From: Actinopolyspora lacussalsi
Lineage (GTDB): Bacteria; Actinomycetota; Actinomycetes; Mycobacteriales; Pseudonocardiaceae
Length of the DNA stretch: 64,000 nt
Reading direction: 5' to 3'
Assembly: GCA_030803735.1 (NCBI GenBank)
Contig: JAURUC010000001.1
Coordinates: 3,055,501-3,119,500, forward strand
Shown: positions 44,789-53,757 of the stretch, piece by piece
Layout: each line of letters starts with the position of its first letter
How positions within the stretch are numbered: the stretch's first letter is position 1
Notes under the pieces: generated by a model
Seen by the model: the letters and a program-made list of their open reading frames with translations, nothing else
What the model was told of the DNA's origin: nothing
The model's database searches: none
Translations under genes and position numbers: made by a program

Positions 44789-45538
44789 ATGAGTCAGGAC
44801 CGGCGAACCGTGCTGTTGTCCCGGCTGGAAAGCAGTCTCGACGCCGCCGAGGAGACGGCGTCGCGGATGAGTGTGCTGTGTGCGTTGGCAGTCGAGCACT
44901 TGGCCGTGTCCGGGGCCGGAGCCACGGTGTTGGCCTCGCTGGCCGACGGTGACGGACAGGATCCGAGTCGCGGGTTGGTGCACGCCACCAACGAAATCAG
45001 CACCGGTCTGGAGGACCTGCAGCTGACCGTCGGCGAAGGACCGTGCTTGGACGCCTTCGCAACCGGCGGACCGGTACTCATAGCCGACCTGGCGGAGAGC
45101 CGTACCCGGTGGCCCGGTTTCACACCCGGCGCGCTGTCCTTGGGCGCGGCCGCGGTGTTCTCGTTCCCGCTGCACATCGGCGCCGCCCGACTCGGCTCAC
45201 TGGACTTGTACCACGACCGTCCCGGCAGGATGTCGGACATCCAGATCTCCGACGCGTTGATCCTGGCCGATCTGGCCACCCACGCCGTCGTCACCGAACT
45301 CGAAGGTCACGCCAGCGGCGACGCCGGTTGGTTGGCGGACCCACACGCCGAGATACACCAGGCCACCGGCATGATCCAGGCCCAGCTGAACACCACCACC
45401 GAGAACGCGCTGCTGCGGCTCCGCGCCCACGCCTACACCTATTCCCTGCCCCTGCTCGACGTGGCCCGCCGGGTCACCGAAAGACAACTGCGCTTCACCG
45501 ACGAGCCCGACGACGATCAGCAGGGCACACCCGCCTGA
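44789..45538 (+). CDS. GAF-ANTAR regulator 2, diverged ANTAR
   Basis: A 249-residue protein with GAF domain (LQLTVGEGPCLDAFATGGPV, TRWPGFTPGA, AAAVFSFPLHIGAARLGSL) and a C-terminal three-helix ANTAR-like part (AEIHQATGMIQAQLNTTTEN, ALLRLRAHAYTYSLPLLDVA). The usual IGQAKGIL is replaced by HQATGMIQ, so RNA recognition may differ. GGGAG lies six bases before ATG 44789; ATG 44783 is possible. It follows regulator 1 by 157 bases. Confidence 0.85.
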   Translation: MSQDRRTVLLSRLESSLDAAEETASRMSVLCALAVEHLAVSGAGATVLASLADGDGQDPSRGLVHATNEISTGLEDLQLTVGEGPCLDAFATGGPVLIADLAESRTRWPGFTPGALSLGAAAVFSFPLHIGAARLGSLDLYHDRPGRMSDIQISDALILADLATHAVVTELEGHASGDAGWLADPHAEIHQATGMIQAQLNTTTENALLRLRAHAYTYSLPLLDVARRVTERQLRFTDEPDDDQQGTPA

Positions 45539-45582
45539 GTCGACACGACGGATTCGACACCGAGAAGGAAACGAGATCGGCG

Positions 45583-46341
45583 ATGACTACCCGGCGCGAA
45601 CAACGGCTGGCCCAGACCTTCGTGGCGCTGTCGGACACACTGGTCGACGACTTCGACGTGCTCGACTTCCTGACCCTGCTGGCCGAACGAGCCACCGCAC
45701 TGCTCGAAGTCACCGCTGCCGGGGTGATCCTGTCCGATCAACGCGGTGGCTGGCATCCCACCGCCGCATCCAGCGAGGACGCCCACCTGTTGCAGCTGCT
45801 GGCCACCCAGACCCACGAAGGACCCTGCCAGGACAGCATCACCACCGCGGCTCCGGTCACCAGCTACGACCTCAGCGCCGAGCACGCCCGCTGGCCCACC
45901 TTCACCGAGGCGGCCGTGGCCGCCGGATTCCGGACCGCCGCCGCCGTACCGATGCGGCTTCGCCGTCAGACCATCGGTGCCCTCACGCTGCTGGACACCA
46001 CACCCACCGCTATGGACACCGACAGCATTCAACTGGGACAGGCCCTGGCCGACCAGGCAACCGTCGGCATCCTGCACCACCGCGCACTGCGCCGTGAGGA
46101 AACCCTGTCCGAACAGTTGCAGGCCACCCTGCATCACCGCGTCGTCATCGAGCAGGCCAAGGGCATCCTCGCCGAAGCCGGGAACCTGAGCATGCACCAG
46201 GCGTTCCAACTGCTGCGCGAGCACGCCCGCGTCCACGGCCACCACCTCACCGACCTCGCCCACAGCCTCACCACCCGCACCACTCGGCCCGGCGAGCTGC
46301 TCGACTCCCAGCCGAACCCCAGCACCGGCATTCAGGAGTGA
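45583..46341 (+). CDS. GAF-ANTAR regulator 3
   Basis: A 252-residue protein: GAF about 20-170 (LTLLAERATALLEVTAAGVI, THEGPCQDSITTAAPV, ARWPTF, AAAVPMRLRRQTIGALTLLD) and ANTAR (LHHRVVIEQAKGILAEAGNL, SMHQAFQLLREHARVHGHHL). It keeps the canonical EQAKGIL helix. The gene is 44 bases after regulator 2, so the pair is probably co-transcribed. It ends convergent with plsC, ten bases away. Confidence 0.9.
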   Translation: MTTRREQRLAQTFVALSDTLVDDFDVLDFLTLLAERATALLEVTAAGVILSDQRGGWHPTAASSEDAHLLQLLATQTHEGPCQDSITTAAPVTSYDLSAEHARWPTFTEAAVAAGFRTAAAVPMRLRRQTIGALTLLDTTPTAMDTDSIQLGQALADQATVGILHHRALRREETLSEQLQATLHHRVVIEQAKGILAEAGNLSMHQAFQLLREHARVHGHHLTDLAHSLTTRTTRPGELLDSQPNPSTGIQE

Positions 46342-46352
46342 CGGCGCGGTCA

Positions 46353-47438
46353 CTAACCGAAGAAGACGGTCCGCCGCTGTGCCAGCAACCGGTAGATCGT
46401 CTCCTGGATCGTCTCCCGCACCTGGTCACTCAGGTTGAAAACGACCATGGGGTCCTCGGCCGCCTCCGGACCGTGCTCGGCGGTGTCGATCGGTTCGCCG
46501 AACTCGATGTACCACTTGGACGGCAGCGGCACGGTACCCAGCGGCCCCAGGTGCGGGAAGAACGGCGTGACCGGGAAGTACGGCAGCCCCAACAGCCTGG
46601 CCAGCGGACGAATGTCGCCGATCTTGGGGTATATCTCCTCCGCTCCGACGATGGAGCACGGCACGATCGGCACGCCGCTGCGCATCGCGGCCGAGACGAA
46701 CCCTCCCCGGCCGAACCGCTGCAGTTTGTACCGGTCGCGGAAGGGCTTGCCGATCCCCTTGAATCCCTCCGGCCAGACACCGACGACCTCACCACCGCGC
46801 AGCAGCCGTTCCGCGTCCGGATTGCACGCCAGGGTCTGCCCCGTCTTCCGCGCCAGCGCACCGACCAGCGGTGTCCCGAAGACGACGTCGGCCCCGAGCA
46901 TCCGCAGTTGTCTCCCGGTGGGGTGGTGGTCGTGCAGCGCCACCGTGGTCATCAGCGCGTCCCACGGCAGTGTCCCGGAGTGGTTCGCCACCACCAGGGC
47001 ACCGGAATCACGCGGCACGTTGTGCAGCCCGACCGCCTCGACCCGGAACCAGTTGTCGTAGACGGTGCGCAACAGCGGCAGGAAGAACCGCTCGGTCAGT
47101 TCGCGGTCGAAGCCGAACTCGTCCACCCGGTACTGCCCGAGCAACCGCCTGCGGGCGAAGGCCGTCAGGTCGGCGAGGGTCTCGTGCCAATCCGGAACGC
47201 CATCCGTCCCCGCCCCCGCCTCCTCGCCACCGCCATCACCGTGGTCGCCGTCATCGTCATCGCGGGCACCGTCTTCCCCGGCAGCGGCCTCCCCGGCAGC
47301 GGGACGTTCCCGAGCCGAGCCCGGTGTTCCGGACATCGCGGACCGACCGCCCCCGACCGATCGACCCGGGGAGTCCGACTCGGCCCGGCCGCCCCCGTCA
47401 TCCTCCGGGTGCAGCGGAATGACTCGTGCGTCCGCCAT
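46353..47438 (-). CDS. plsC: Lysophospholipid acyltransferase family protein
   Basis: A 361-residue PlsC-like acyltransferase. A disordered Gly/Asp-rich N-terminus of about 75 residues precedes the acyltransferase fold with HX4D motif NHSGTLPWD (His near 151), FGTPLVGALARKTG, FPEG-type GVWPEGFKGIGK, and SGVPIVPCSIVG. It transfers acyl chains to a lysophospholipid or related lipid. ATG 47438 has GAGGAG five bases upstream, nine bases after the epimerase gene, matching the Mycobacterium Rv0501-Rv0502 order. Confidence 0.88.
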   Translation of the reverse strand: MADARVIPLHPEDDGGGRAESDSPGRSVGGGRSAMSGTPGSARERPAAGEAAAGEDGARDDDDGDHGDGGGEEAGAGTDGVPDWHETLADLTAFARRRLLGQYRVDEFGFDRELTERFFLPLLRTVYDNWFRVEAVGLHNVPRDSGALVVANHSGTLPWDALMTTVALHDHHPTGRQLRMLGADVVFGTPLVGALARKTGQTLACNPDAERLLRGGEVVGVWPEGFKGIGKPFRDRYKLQRFGRGGFVSAAMRSGVPIVPCSIVGAEEIYPKIGDIRPLARLLGLPYFPVTPFFPHLGPLGTVPLPSKWYIEFGEPIDTAEHGPEAAEDPMVVFNLSDQVRETIQETIYRLLAQRRTVFFG

Positions 47439-47447
47439 CGCTTCTCC

Positions 47448-48482
47448 TCAACGTAGCCGGGTGATCGTCCTGTTGATTTCCCGCTCGGCGCTCTCGACCG
47501 TTTCGGGATCGATCACCGGACGCAGCTCACGCCCGTGCACGAAATCGTCGAACGCCTGCCGCGTGGTCCATCTCGGAGCGAAACCGAACCGGTCACGCAG
47601 TTTCGCGGTGTCCACCACCCGTCCGAAGTTCAGAAACCTCATCTGCTCCGCGGACAGCGACGCCAGATTGGTTCCCCGGAAGAATCCGGCCAACGGTGAA
47701 ACCATCGTTCCCGGGATGGGAACGGGAATCCGGCCCGCGCGACGAATGGCCTGCCCCAGCATGAGCACCCCGTCGGCCCCGACGTTGAAGACGCCGGGAA
47801 GATCCTCCAGCGCCGCGCGGCGCAGCACCGCCAGCGCGTCCTCCGGGTGCAGCAGCTGCAGGCGCGCGTCGTGGCCGAACACCGTCGGCACGAGGGGAAG
47901 CGAGAAGTACCTGGTGAGCACGGAGTCGATGCGCGGCCCGATCAGATCGGTGAAGCGAAGCAGTGTCACGTCGACGTCTGGACGACGTCTGCCGAAGCCA
48001 CGCACGTACCCCTCGACCTCGACGGCGTCCTTCGCGTAGCCGGAGGAGGGCAGATCCTTGGGCGCCATCTCCTCGTCGAAGACCGCCGGATCCCGGGAGC
48101 TGGCACCGTAGACGGCGCTGGTGGACTTGACCACCAGCTTGCGGACGTGCGGGGACTCCTGGCACGCGGCCAGCAGTCGCATCGTGCCGAGAACGTTCAT
48201 CTCCTTCATCGCGGCACGGGCCACGGGCATCTCGTCGGTGTTCGACGAGGCGTGCACCACGGTGTCGACCGCCGCCTCCGAGATGATCCTGGCTATCAGC
48301 GGGTTCCGGATGTCGGCCCGGACGAACTCCGCACGCCCCATGCGGTGGGAGAGCTCGCGGCGCGGGTGTTCGCTGTCCACACCGAGCACCCGCCCCACCG
48401 CGGGATTCTCGGCCAGCCTGCCCGCCAGGTGGGCACCGACGAAACGGCTGACTCCGGTGACGAGCACGACGTTCGGAACCAT
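47448..48482 (-). CDS. NAD-dependent epimerase/dehydratase family protein
   Basis: A 344-residue extended SDR. It has the NAD motif LVTGVSRFVGAHLAGRLA (note GVSRFVG in place of GATGFIG), VVHASSN, STSAVYGASS and GYAKDAVE (Tyr and Lys). Mycobacterium calls the counterpart GalE2, but the substrate is not settled. ATG 48482 has AGGAGG five bases upstream; a longer frame to 48653 is unsupported. Adjacent to plsC, it may act on a lipid-linked or nucleotide sugar. Confidence 0.87.
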   Translation of the reverse strand: MVPNVVLVTGVSRFVGAHLAGRLAENPAVGRVLGVDSEHPRRELSHRMGRAEFVRADIRNPLIARIISEAAVDTVVHASSNTDEMPVARAAMKEMNVLGTMRLLAACQESPHVRKLVVKSTSAVYGASSRDPAVFDEEMAPKDLPSSGYAKDAVEVEGYVRGFGRRRPDVDVTLLRFTDLIGPRIDSVLTRYFSLPLVPTVFGHDARLQLLHPEDALAVLRRAALEDLPGVFNVGADGVLMLGQAIRRAGRIPVPIPGTMVSPLAGFFRGTNLASLSAEQMRFLNFGRVVDTAKLRDRFGFAPRWTTRQAFDDFVHGRELRPVIDPETVESAEREINRTITRLR

Positions 48483-48780
48483 GGAGCCTCCTGACCGCGG
48501 CAGCGTGTCGAACCATCCCGGCGAGGTGATCACGACACATCTCAGAACACACCGTGAGACCGCCGAACGCACGAGAACCGGGGCGACCGGTGTCTCGGAA
48601 CATCGCGGAGCACCGGCTCCCGGTGACGATCGTAACCGCGATCGCGTCACCACCGCGTGTCAGTGCCGTTACGACACGCGATGGACGAGCGAAAACGGGA
48701 TCACGACGGAGCAGCGCGTTCCGACGAGGGGTTCCGCTTCTCGCCGCCGCCCCGCGTACCGTGGCGGGACGGCGGGCGGG
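48483..48780. other. Gap between proC and the epimerase gene without the usual small genes
   Basis: About 300 bases on which I find no gene. In mycobacteria this interval carries an excisionase-like (BldC-type) gene and a 33-aa basic THX-type protein; neither is found here on the minus strand (no Lys/Arg cluster). Confidence 0.6.
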
Positions 48781-49611
48781 TCAGGCTCCGTCCGAGTCGG
48801 TCCGCTGCCGGTGCTTGGCACCGAGCTCCACCGAGCGGGAGTGGGCCGCCTCGACGGCGTCGATCAACGCCGCCCGGACACCGTGCTTCTCCAGCTCGCG
48901 GACCCCGGAGATGGTGGTACCCGCGGGCGAGGTCACCCCTTCCCGCATGATCACGGGGTGCCCCTCCCCCTCGCGCAGCATCGTGGCCGAGCCGACGGCG
49001 GACTGCACTACCAGCTCGGCCGCCACCGAGCGGGGCAATCCGAGCAGTATCCCGGCGTCGATCATGGCCTCGACCAGGTAGAAGAAATAGGCGGGCCCGG
49101 AACCGGACAGCGCGGTGACCGCGTCCTGCTGGTCCTCCGGAATCCGCACGACCCGGCCGACGCTGCCGAGCATCCCCTCCACGAGGTCCAGGTGCGATTC
49201 GGTGGCGTGGGTTCCCCCGGAGACGGCGCTCATGGCCTCACCGACGAGCATCGGCGTGTTCGGCATCACCCGCACCACGGGAGTGCCGGAGGCGAACCGG
49301 CGCTCGAACATCGAGGTCGGCAGCCCCGCGCAGAGGGTTACCACCAGCTTGTCCGGGGTGACGAGCTCGCCCACCTCGTCCAACAGCGGCTCGATGTCCT
49401 GCGGTTTGACCGAGACGACCAGCACGTCGGCCTGCCGCGCCGCGGTCGGCAGGTCGGTCGCCCGCACGCCGTATCGCTTGGTCAGTTCCTCGGCACGCTG
49501 CTGGTACCGCTCCGTGAACAACAGGTTCTCCGGGGAGTATCCCGCGTTGAGCAGGCCGGAGAGTAACGACTCCCCGATCTTTCCTGCCCCGAGTACGGCG
49601 ATCGTCGACAT
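48781..49611 (-). CDS. proC: Pyrroline-5-carboxylate reductase
   Basis: A 276-residue reductase for the last step of proline synthesis, from pyrroline-5-carboxylate and NAD(P)H. N-terminal nucleotide motif AVLGAGKIGESLLSGLLNAG, SVKPQDIEPLL, RVMPNTPMLVGEAMSA and GSGPAYFFYLVEAMIDAG, VTSPAGTTISG near the end. ATG 49611 starts the Rossmann domain directly. It stands in the conserved order isomerase - proC - epimerase. Confidence 0.95.
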   Translation of the reverse strand: MSTIAVLGAGKIGESLLSGLLNAGYSPENLLFTERYQQRAEELTKRYGVRATDLPTAARQADVLVVSVKPQDIEPLLDEVGELVTPDKLVVTLCAGLPTSMFERRFASGTPVVRVMPNTPMLVGEAMSAVSGGTHATESHLDLVEGMLGSVGRVVRIPEDQQDAVTALSGSGPAYFFYLVEAMIDAGILLGLPRSVAAELVVQSAVGSATMLREGEGHPVIMREGVTSPAGTTISGVRELEKHGVRAALIDAVEAAHSRSVELGAKHRQRTDSDGA

Positions 49612-49711
49612 GCGGTCAGGGTGCCAGAGCAGGCGATTCGATCAGCTCCCGGCCCGGTGACGTCGAAGTTCTCCCACATCCTGAACGTCTCGGGGCGGCG
49701 GACGGTGTGGT

Positions 49712-50569
49712 TCACAGCTGGAAGTCGGGAGTGTCCCGCAGCGGCTCCAGGTGGAGTCTGGCGAACAGCAGCGCCTCTGCGAGCTGCGCGGCGCGCTGGT
49801 CCACGGTTTTGGCCTTCCTGGTGTTGACCTCGATGATGACGGTCCCGGTGTATCCCCCCGACCCCAGCGCGGTGCAGATCTCGGCGCAGGGCTGACTGCC
49901 GTGCCCCGGCAGCAGGTGCTCGTCACTGGGAGTTCCGGTTCCGTCGGTGAGGTGGACGTGCGCGAGCCGTTCCCCCATGCGGCGCATCAGCTCCAGGGGG
50001 TCGGTCTGGGCCGCGGCGGCGTGCGAGACGTCCAGGGTGTAGTTGCGGAACCCGACCTCGGTCGGATCGGGCGAGGGGCGGAACGCCGACAGCCCGGAGG
50101 CCCGGGTGCCGCGCAGCCTGTCCCAGCTGTTCGGCGGACGGATGGGGAACATGTTCTCCACGGCTATCCGGATGCCGCTGGCCTCCTCCAGGTCCGCGAC
50201 GAGCTCGTCGAAGTTCTCGGCGTACCTGCGCTGCCAGCGGAACGGGGGATGCACGACGACCGTGGTGGCACCGAGGTCACTGGCGGCGACCACCGCCCTG
50301 CGCAACCGTTCCTCCGGCTCCGGCGACCACACCCGCTGGGTGATCAGCAGGCAGGGCGCGTGCACCGCCAGTACCGGCACGCCGTGCTGCTCGGCCAGTC
50401 GCCGAAGCGCCGAGACGTCCTGGCTCGTCGCGTCGGCCCAGACCATCACCTCGACCCCGTCGTAGCCCAGATCGGCGGCCATCTCGAAAGCGGCGCGGAC
50501 CGGCTGTGGCCAGACGGACGCGCTGGAGAGACCGACTGGAACGGCGGGCCGGTGTGGTGGTTCGGACAT
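49712..50569 (-). CDS. Sugar phosphate isomerase/epimerase (AP endonuclease 2 fold)
   Basis: A 285-residue TIM-barrel protein of the xylose-isomerase-like group. Features: DLGYDGVEVMVW, VLAVHAPCLL, TVVVHPPFRWQ, IAVENMFPI, YTLDVSHAA, HVHLTDG, LPGHGSQP and IIEVNT. Acidic and His residues are positioned for divalent metals. The counterpart in Mycobacterium is Rv0498. The substrate is unknown. ATG 50569 is preceded by a GTG codon that could also serve. Confidence 0.87.
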   Translation of the reverse strand: MSEPPHRPAVPVGLSSASVWPQPVRAAFEMAADLGYDGVEVMVWADATSQDVSALRRLAEQHGVPVLAVHAPCLLITQRVWSPEPEERLRRAVVAASDLGATTVVVHPPFRWQRRYAENFDELVADLEEASGIRIAVENMFPIRPPNSWDRLRGTRASGLSAFRPSPDPTEVGFRNYTLDVSHAAAAQTDPLELMRRMGERLAHVHLTDGTGTPSDEHLLPGHGSQPCAEICTALGSGGYTGTVIIEVNTRKAKTVDQRAAQLAEALLFARLHLEPLRDTPDFQL

Positions 50570-50749
50570 CACTGGAACCGTTTCACTGGTCGTGTCCCCG
50601 TCAGGGCTGGGTGCTGACGCGGACTGGTGTACGCGGCGTCACCACGGTAGCCGGGAACGCGTCGTGGCAGCGGCCAGTCCGGCGCCGGGGCCGTCGGGCC
50701 CAGTGGTTCCCCGACGACCCCGGCCCGGCGAGTCACGTTTCGGGGTCGG

Positions 50750-52300
50750 TCAGTAACCGAGCAGCAGGAACGCCACCGGCGAAACGGTACAGACCAGACC
50801 GACAAGCACGGACAGCAGAATCGTCTGCAGGTCATCGGTACGCAGCACTTTCCGCGCCACCAGCACGAGCGTGCCGGTGAAGGCCAGCGCCGCGGCCAGG
50901 GCGGGCAGCGGCAGTTCGCTCCACAACCAGCGGAACCCGATCCACACGAGGCCGCCGCCGACCAGCCCGGCCACCGTCTGCGCGATGAGGATCGCCCATT
51001 CCCTGAGAGCGGAACGTCCGCCGTACTCGGTCTCCCGATCGGCCTCGTAGTCCTCGGCCGGAATACCGGTGGGGGGCTGCTCCGCGGCGTACTCGTCCTC
51101 CTCCTCGACGTAGTCGTCCGAATCGGCATAGGGGTCGTCCACCATGCCGGTGTAGAAGGCGTCGGAGTCCCCGAACTCCGAGTCCACGCCCTCGTAGGGG
51201 TCGAAGTAGGCGGTGCCGTGGGGATCGTCGGTCTCGTCCCGATCGGCCTCGGTCGGCTCCGCCCCGACGGACCCCGCGGGGATCGGATACTCCAGCAACG
51301 CGGTTCCGTCACCGTCGGTCACTTCCGGGTCACCGGTGGAAGCGTTCCCCCGCACAGGTGGGAACTGCTCGGTGGCGTCCTCCCGTGCGGGCGAGGTATC
51401 CGGAGCCGGGGTCTTCGGAGCCGGGGGCCCCGGAGCCGCCGCGTCCGGCACGGCACCGTCCTGCACGGGGTTGTCCGGCACAGGGTTGTCCGGCACGGCA
51501 CCGGCCGGGGGCGGCCCGTCCTGCGCCGGGGCCGACCAGGTGTCGGGCTCGGAGGCACGGGACGTGCCCTGCAACCGCGGCGTGTCGTCAGAAGGAGCGG
51601 ACGGCCCTCTCCGGCTCATTCCGCTCGTGCCGGGCGTCCGCACCGGCAGCGGGGGCTGCTGGGCGGTCGTCTCCGTGTCATCGGCGGGGGGCGCGGAGTT
51701 CGTAGTGGCCGCTGTGGGTGGTGTGGCCGCTGTGGGTGGTGTGGCGGCGGAGGATGTCGCTTCCGATTCGGCGGCGGGAGTGGACCACTTGCCGGATTCG
51801 TCCCCCGGATCCGGTTGCGCGGCCGGTTCGGCGGAGCGCGCCCCCGGTCGCGTGGGACGACGGGGCCCGGCCCCCGAGACGCGCCTGCGCGACGGGGTCG
51901 ACGAATCGTCGGTCGACGGGCGCGTCGGCTGGTCGACGGTGGGGCCCGGTTGTGGGGCCGGGGAAGGTTCCGGGGAGGATTCCGGGGACGCCCCGACTGC
52001 CGGTGGAGGTGCGGTCTGGGGCGGTTGCGCCGCGGTGCCGAACGAAGCCGGGGGCTCCGCACCGGAAGCCGTCCCGTGCTCGGACGGCGAGGCGTCCTCG
52101 GCCTCGGGTGCGTCGACGGGGAGCATCCTCCCGCTGTCCGAATTCACCCGCTCGATGATCGCCTGCGGAGCCGTTTCGGACGGGTCCTCAGCACGCCTGC
52201 GCCTGCGGCGGGAGCCGCGTTGCCCACCGCCGCCGTGTTCGGCCAGCAGTTCCGCGACGGTGCGCTGGCTAGGGTCACCGGACCCACTGTCCCGACTCAT
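50750..52300 (-). CDS. Long disordered protein with C-terminal membrane helices
   Basis: A 516-residue protein. The start is basic (GQRGSRRRRRRAEDP), followed by some 370 residues of Pro/Ala/Thr/Asp low complexity, then an acidic stretch and three C-terminal helices (EWAILIAQTVAGLVGGGLVW, LPALAAALAFTGTLVLVA, TILLSVLVGLVCTVSPVAFL). Mycobacterium has a similar protein (Rv0497) in this place, beside ppx. ATG 52300 begins the conserved MSRDSG-type start. Function unknown; perhaps envelope organisation. Confidence 0.8.
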   Translation of the reverse strand: MSRDSGSGDPSQRTVAELLAEHGGGGQRGSRRRRRRAEDPSETAPQAIIERVNSDSGRMLPVDAPEAEDASPSEHGTASGAEPPASFGTAAQPPQTAPPPAVGASPESSPEPSPAPQPGPTVDQPTRPSTDDSSTPSRRRVSGAGPRRPTRPGARSAEPAAQPDPGDESGKWSTPAAESEATSSAATPPTAATPPTAATTNSAPPADDTETTAQQPPLPVRTPGTSGMSRRGPSAPSDDTPRLQGTSRASEPDTWSAPAQDGPPPAGAVPDNPVPDNPVQDGAVPDAAAPGPPAPKTPAPDTSPAREDATEQFPPVRGNASTGDPEVTDGDGTALLEYPIPAGSVGAEPTEADRDETDDPHGTAYFDPYEGVDSEFGDSDAFYTGMVDDPYADSDDYVEEEDEYAAEQPPTGIPAEDYEADRETEYGGRSALREWAILIAQTVAGLVGGGLVWIGFRWLWSELPLPALAAALAFTGTLVLVARKVLRTDDLQTILLSVLVGLVCTVSPVAFLLLGY

Positions 52301-52360
52301 CGACTCCACCGTGCCCCGTGCTAGATCTCGCGTCCAGTTCACTCCGCGATCGCGCGGCCG

Positions 52361-53350
52361 TTACCCAGTATCGCCCGTACCGGTCGGCGAGAGTGTGCCC
52401 AGGCCGTCATCCGGACTCTCGGCGCCGTTGACGTGGTCGAGACGGCGCAGGATCACACCTTCGCGCAGCGCCCACGGACAGATGTCCAGTTCGCGCAGCG
52501 ACATGGCGTTCATAGTCGCCTCGGCCACGAGTCCGCCGCTGACCAACTGGTGGGCTCTGGCTCCGCTCACCCCGTCGAGCGAAGCGAGGTCCCGCGCCGA
52601 GATCCTGGTGATGAACGCCAGGAGCTGCCGCAGCGCCGTGTCGGTGAGGGTGCGACGCACCCTGGGCCCCGCGGCGGGCGGCGCGGCACCGGCCAATCGG
52701 GCGAGCGATCGGAAGGTCTTGGACGTCGCGGCCACCTTGTCGGGCGCGCCGAACGCGGCGAACCGCTCAACGGTGTCCGAGAGCTGTTCGGACAGCCGGT
52801 TCCGAAGATGCTTCACTTCCTCGCGCTCCGGCGGGTCCCCGAGCGGGGCGGTACGCGCCACGTACCCCGCTCCGAGCGGAAGCGAAACCGCGATGTCGGG
52901 CTGCTCATCGATGCCCAGCGCCATCTCCAGCGAGCCGCCTCCGATGTCGAGCAGCAGCAGGTTGCCCGCGGACCAGCCGTACCAGCGTCGTGCGGCGAGG
53001 AAGGTCAACCGGGCCTCCTGCTCCCCGGAGAGCACTTCGAGCGAGACCCCGGTCCGCTCACGCACCGTTTCGAGCACGGTGGTGGCGTTGTCCGCCCGCC
53101 GGATGGCGGAGGTGGCGAAGGCCATGAGCTCGGCACAACCGAGTCCGCGGGCCGAGTCCCTGGCGGCCTGGACGGTGTTGACCAGCTCCTCGATGTCGGA
53201 ATCGGTCAACGCTCCGCCCGCCCCGATCCGCTCGGACAGGCGCAGCACCGACTTCTCAGAGGTCATCGGGGTGGGATGCGCACCTCGGTGCGCATCCACC
53301 ACCAGTAAGTGAACCGTATTGGAACCCACGTCGAGCACCCCTAGGCGCAT
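52361..53350 (-). CDS. Ppx/GppA phosphatase family protein
   Basis: A 329-residue protein of the exopolyphosphatase/guanosine pentaphosphatase family. ASKHA motifs: LGVLDVGSNTVHLLVVDA at the start, FATSAIRRADNA, LLLDIGGGSLEMALG, AATSKTFRSLARLAG. Mycobacterial counterpart is Rv0496 (Ppx1), which cleaves short polyphosphate. ATG 53350 was chosen; the frame to 53896 crosses repeats. It is next to senX3-regX3, the phosphate-response pair, which suggests joint phosphate homeostasis. Confidence 0.9.
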   Translation of the reverse strand: MRLGVLDVGSNTVHLLVVDAHRGAHPTPMTSEKSVLRLSERIGAGGALTDSDIEELVNTVQAARDSARGLGCAELMAFATSAIRRADNATTVLETVRERTGVSLEVLSGEQEARLTFLAARRWYGWSAGNLLLLDIGGGSLEMALGIDEQPDIAVSLPLGAGYVARTAPLGDPPEREEVKHLRNRLSEQLSDTVERFAAFGAPDKVAATSKTFRSLARLAGAAPPAAGPRVRRTLTDTALRQLLAFITRISARDLASLDGVSGARAHQLVSGGLVAEATMNAMSLRELDICPWALREGVILRRLDHVNGAESPDDGLGTLSPTGTGDTG

Positions 53351-53463
53351 GGCGGCCAACCTACCGTGCGCGAGGGGATCACGGGTGCGTGGTGTGTCGA
53401 ACTCACCCGGATTTCCCGACACGAACCGACAGCTCCCAGCTCGGGCTCCCCGCTCGTGGCGCC

Positions 53464-53565
53464 GTCGATTTCTCGCGAAATCGACGCACTGCTGGGGCGA
53501 GAGAACCCGGTGTACGTGGGGCACGGTTCTTCGTCCGGTGGACGGCGATTTCTCGCGAAATCGCC
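53464..53565. repeat. Two ATTTC/GAAAT hairpins with paired changes
   Basis: First: GTCGATTTC (53464-53472), TCGC, GAAATCGAC (53477-53485). Second: GGCGATTTC (53544-53552), TCGC, GAAATCGCC (53557-53565). Both stems are perfect although the outer bases differ, so both arms have changed together. They lie between ppx and copy 3 of the large palindrome, 80 bases apart. Confidence 0.8.
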
Positions 53566-53607
53566 GCGTCGGAACAACGCAGGGCGAACTCCCACCGCCC
53601 TCACAAT

Positions 53608-53723
53608 CGGCACCGCCGCGGGTTCTCCGGTGTGGCTCTCGCGAGGACGCCGGAGACGTTGTGTAGGTCGCTACCCGATGTCGCCGGACCCGCAGCGAGA
53701 GCCGTGCCGGAGGTTCCGCCAAG
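53608..53723 (+). repeat. Large covarying palindrome, copy 3
   Basis: Here the outer arms are CTCCGG and CCGGAG, instead of CTCTCG and CGAGAG, and the inner stem is CCGG-A-GAC against GTC-G-CCGG. Both arms differ from the other copies but still pair. The loop part GTTGTGTAG-GTCG-CTACCCGAT is conserved. It lies between ppx and regX3, antisense to them. Confidence 0.85.
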
Positions 53724-53757
53724 TAACCAGCTACGAAAACCGTTCCGCCGAACGTTC

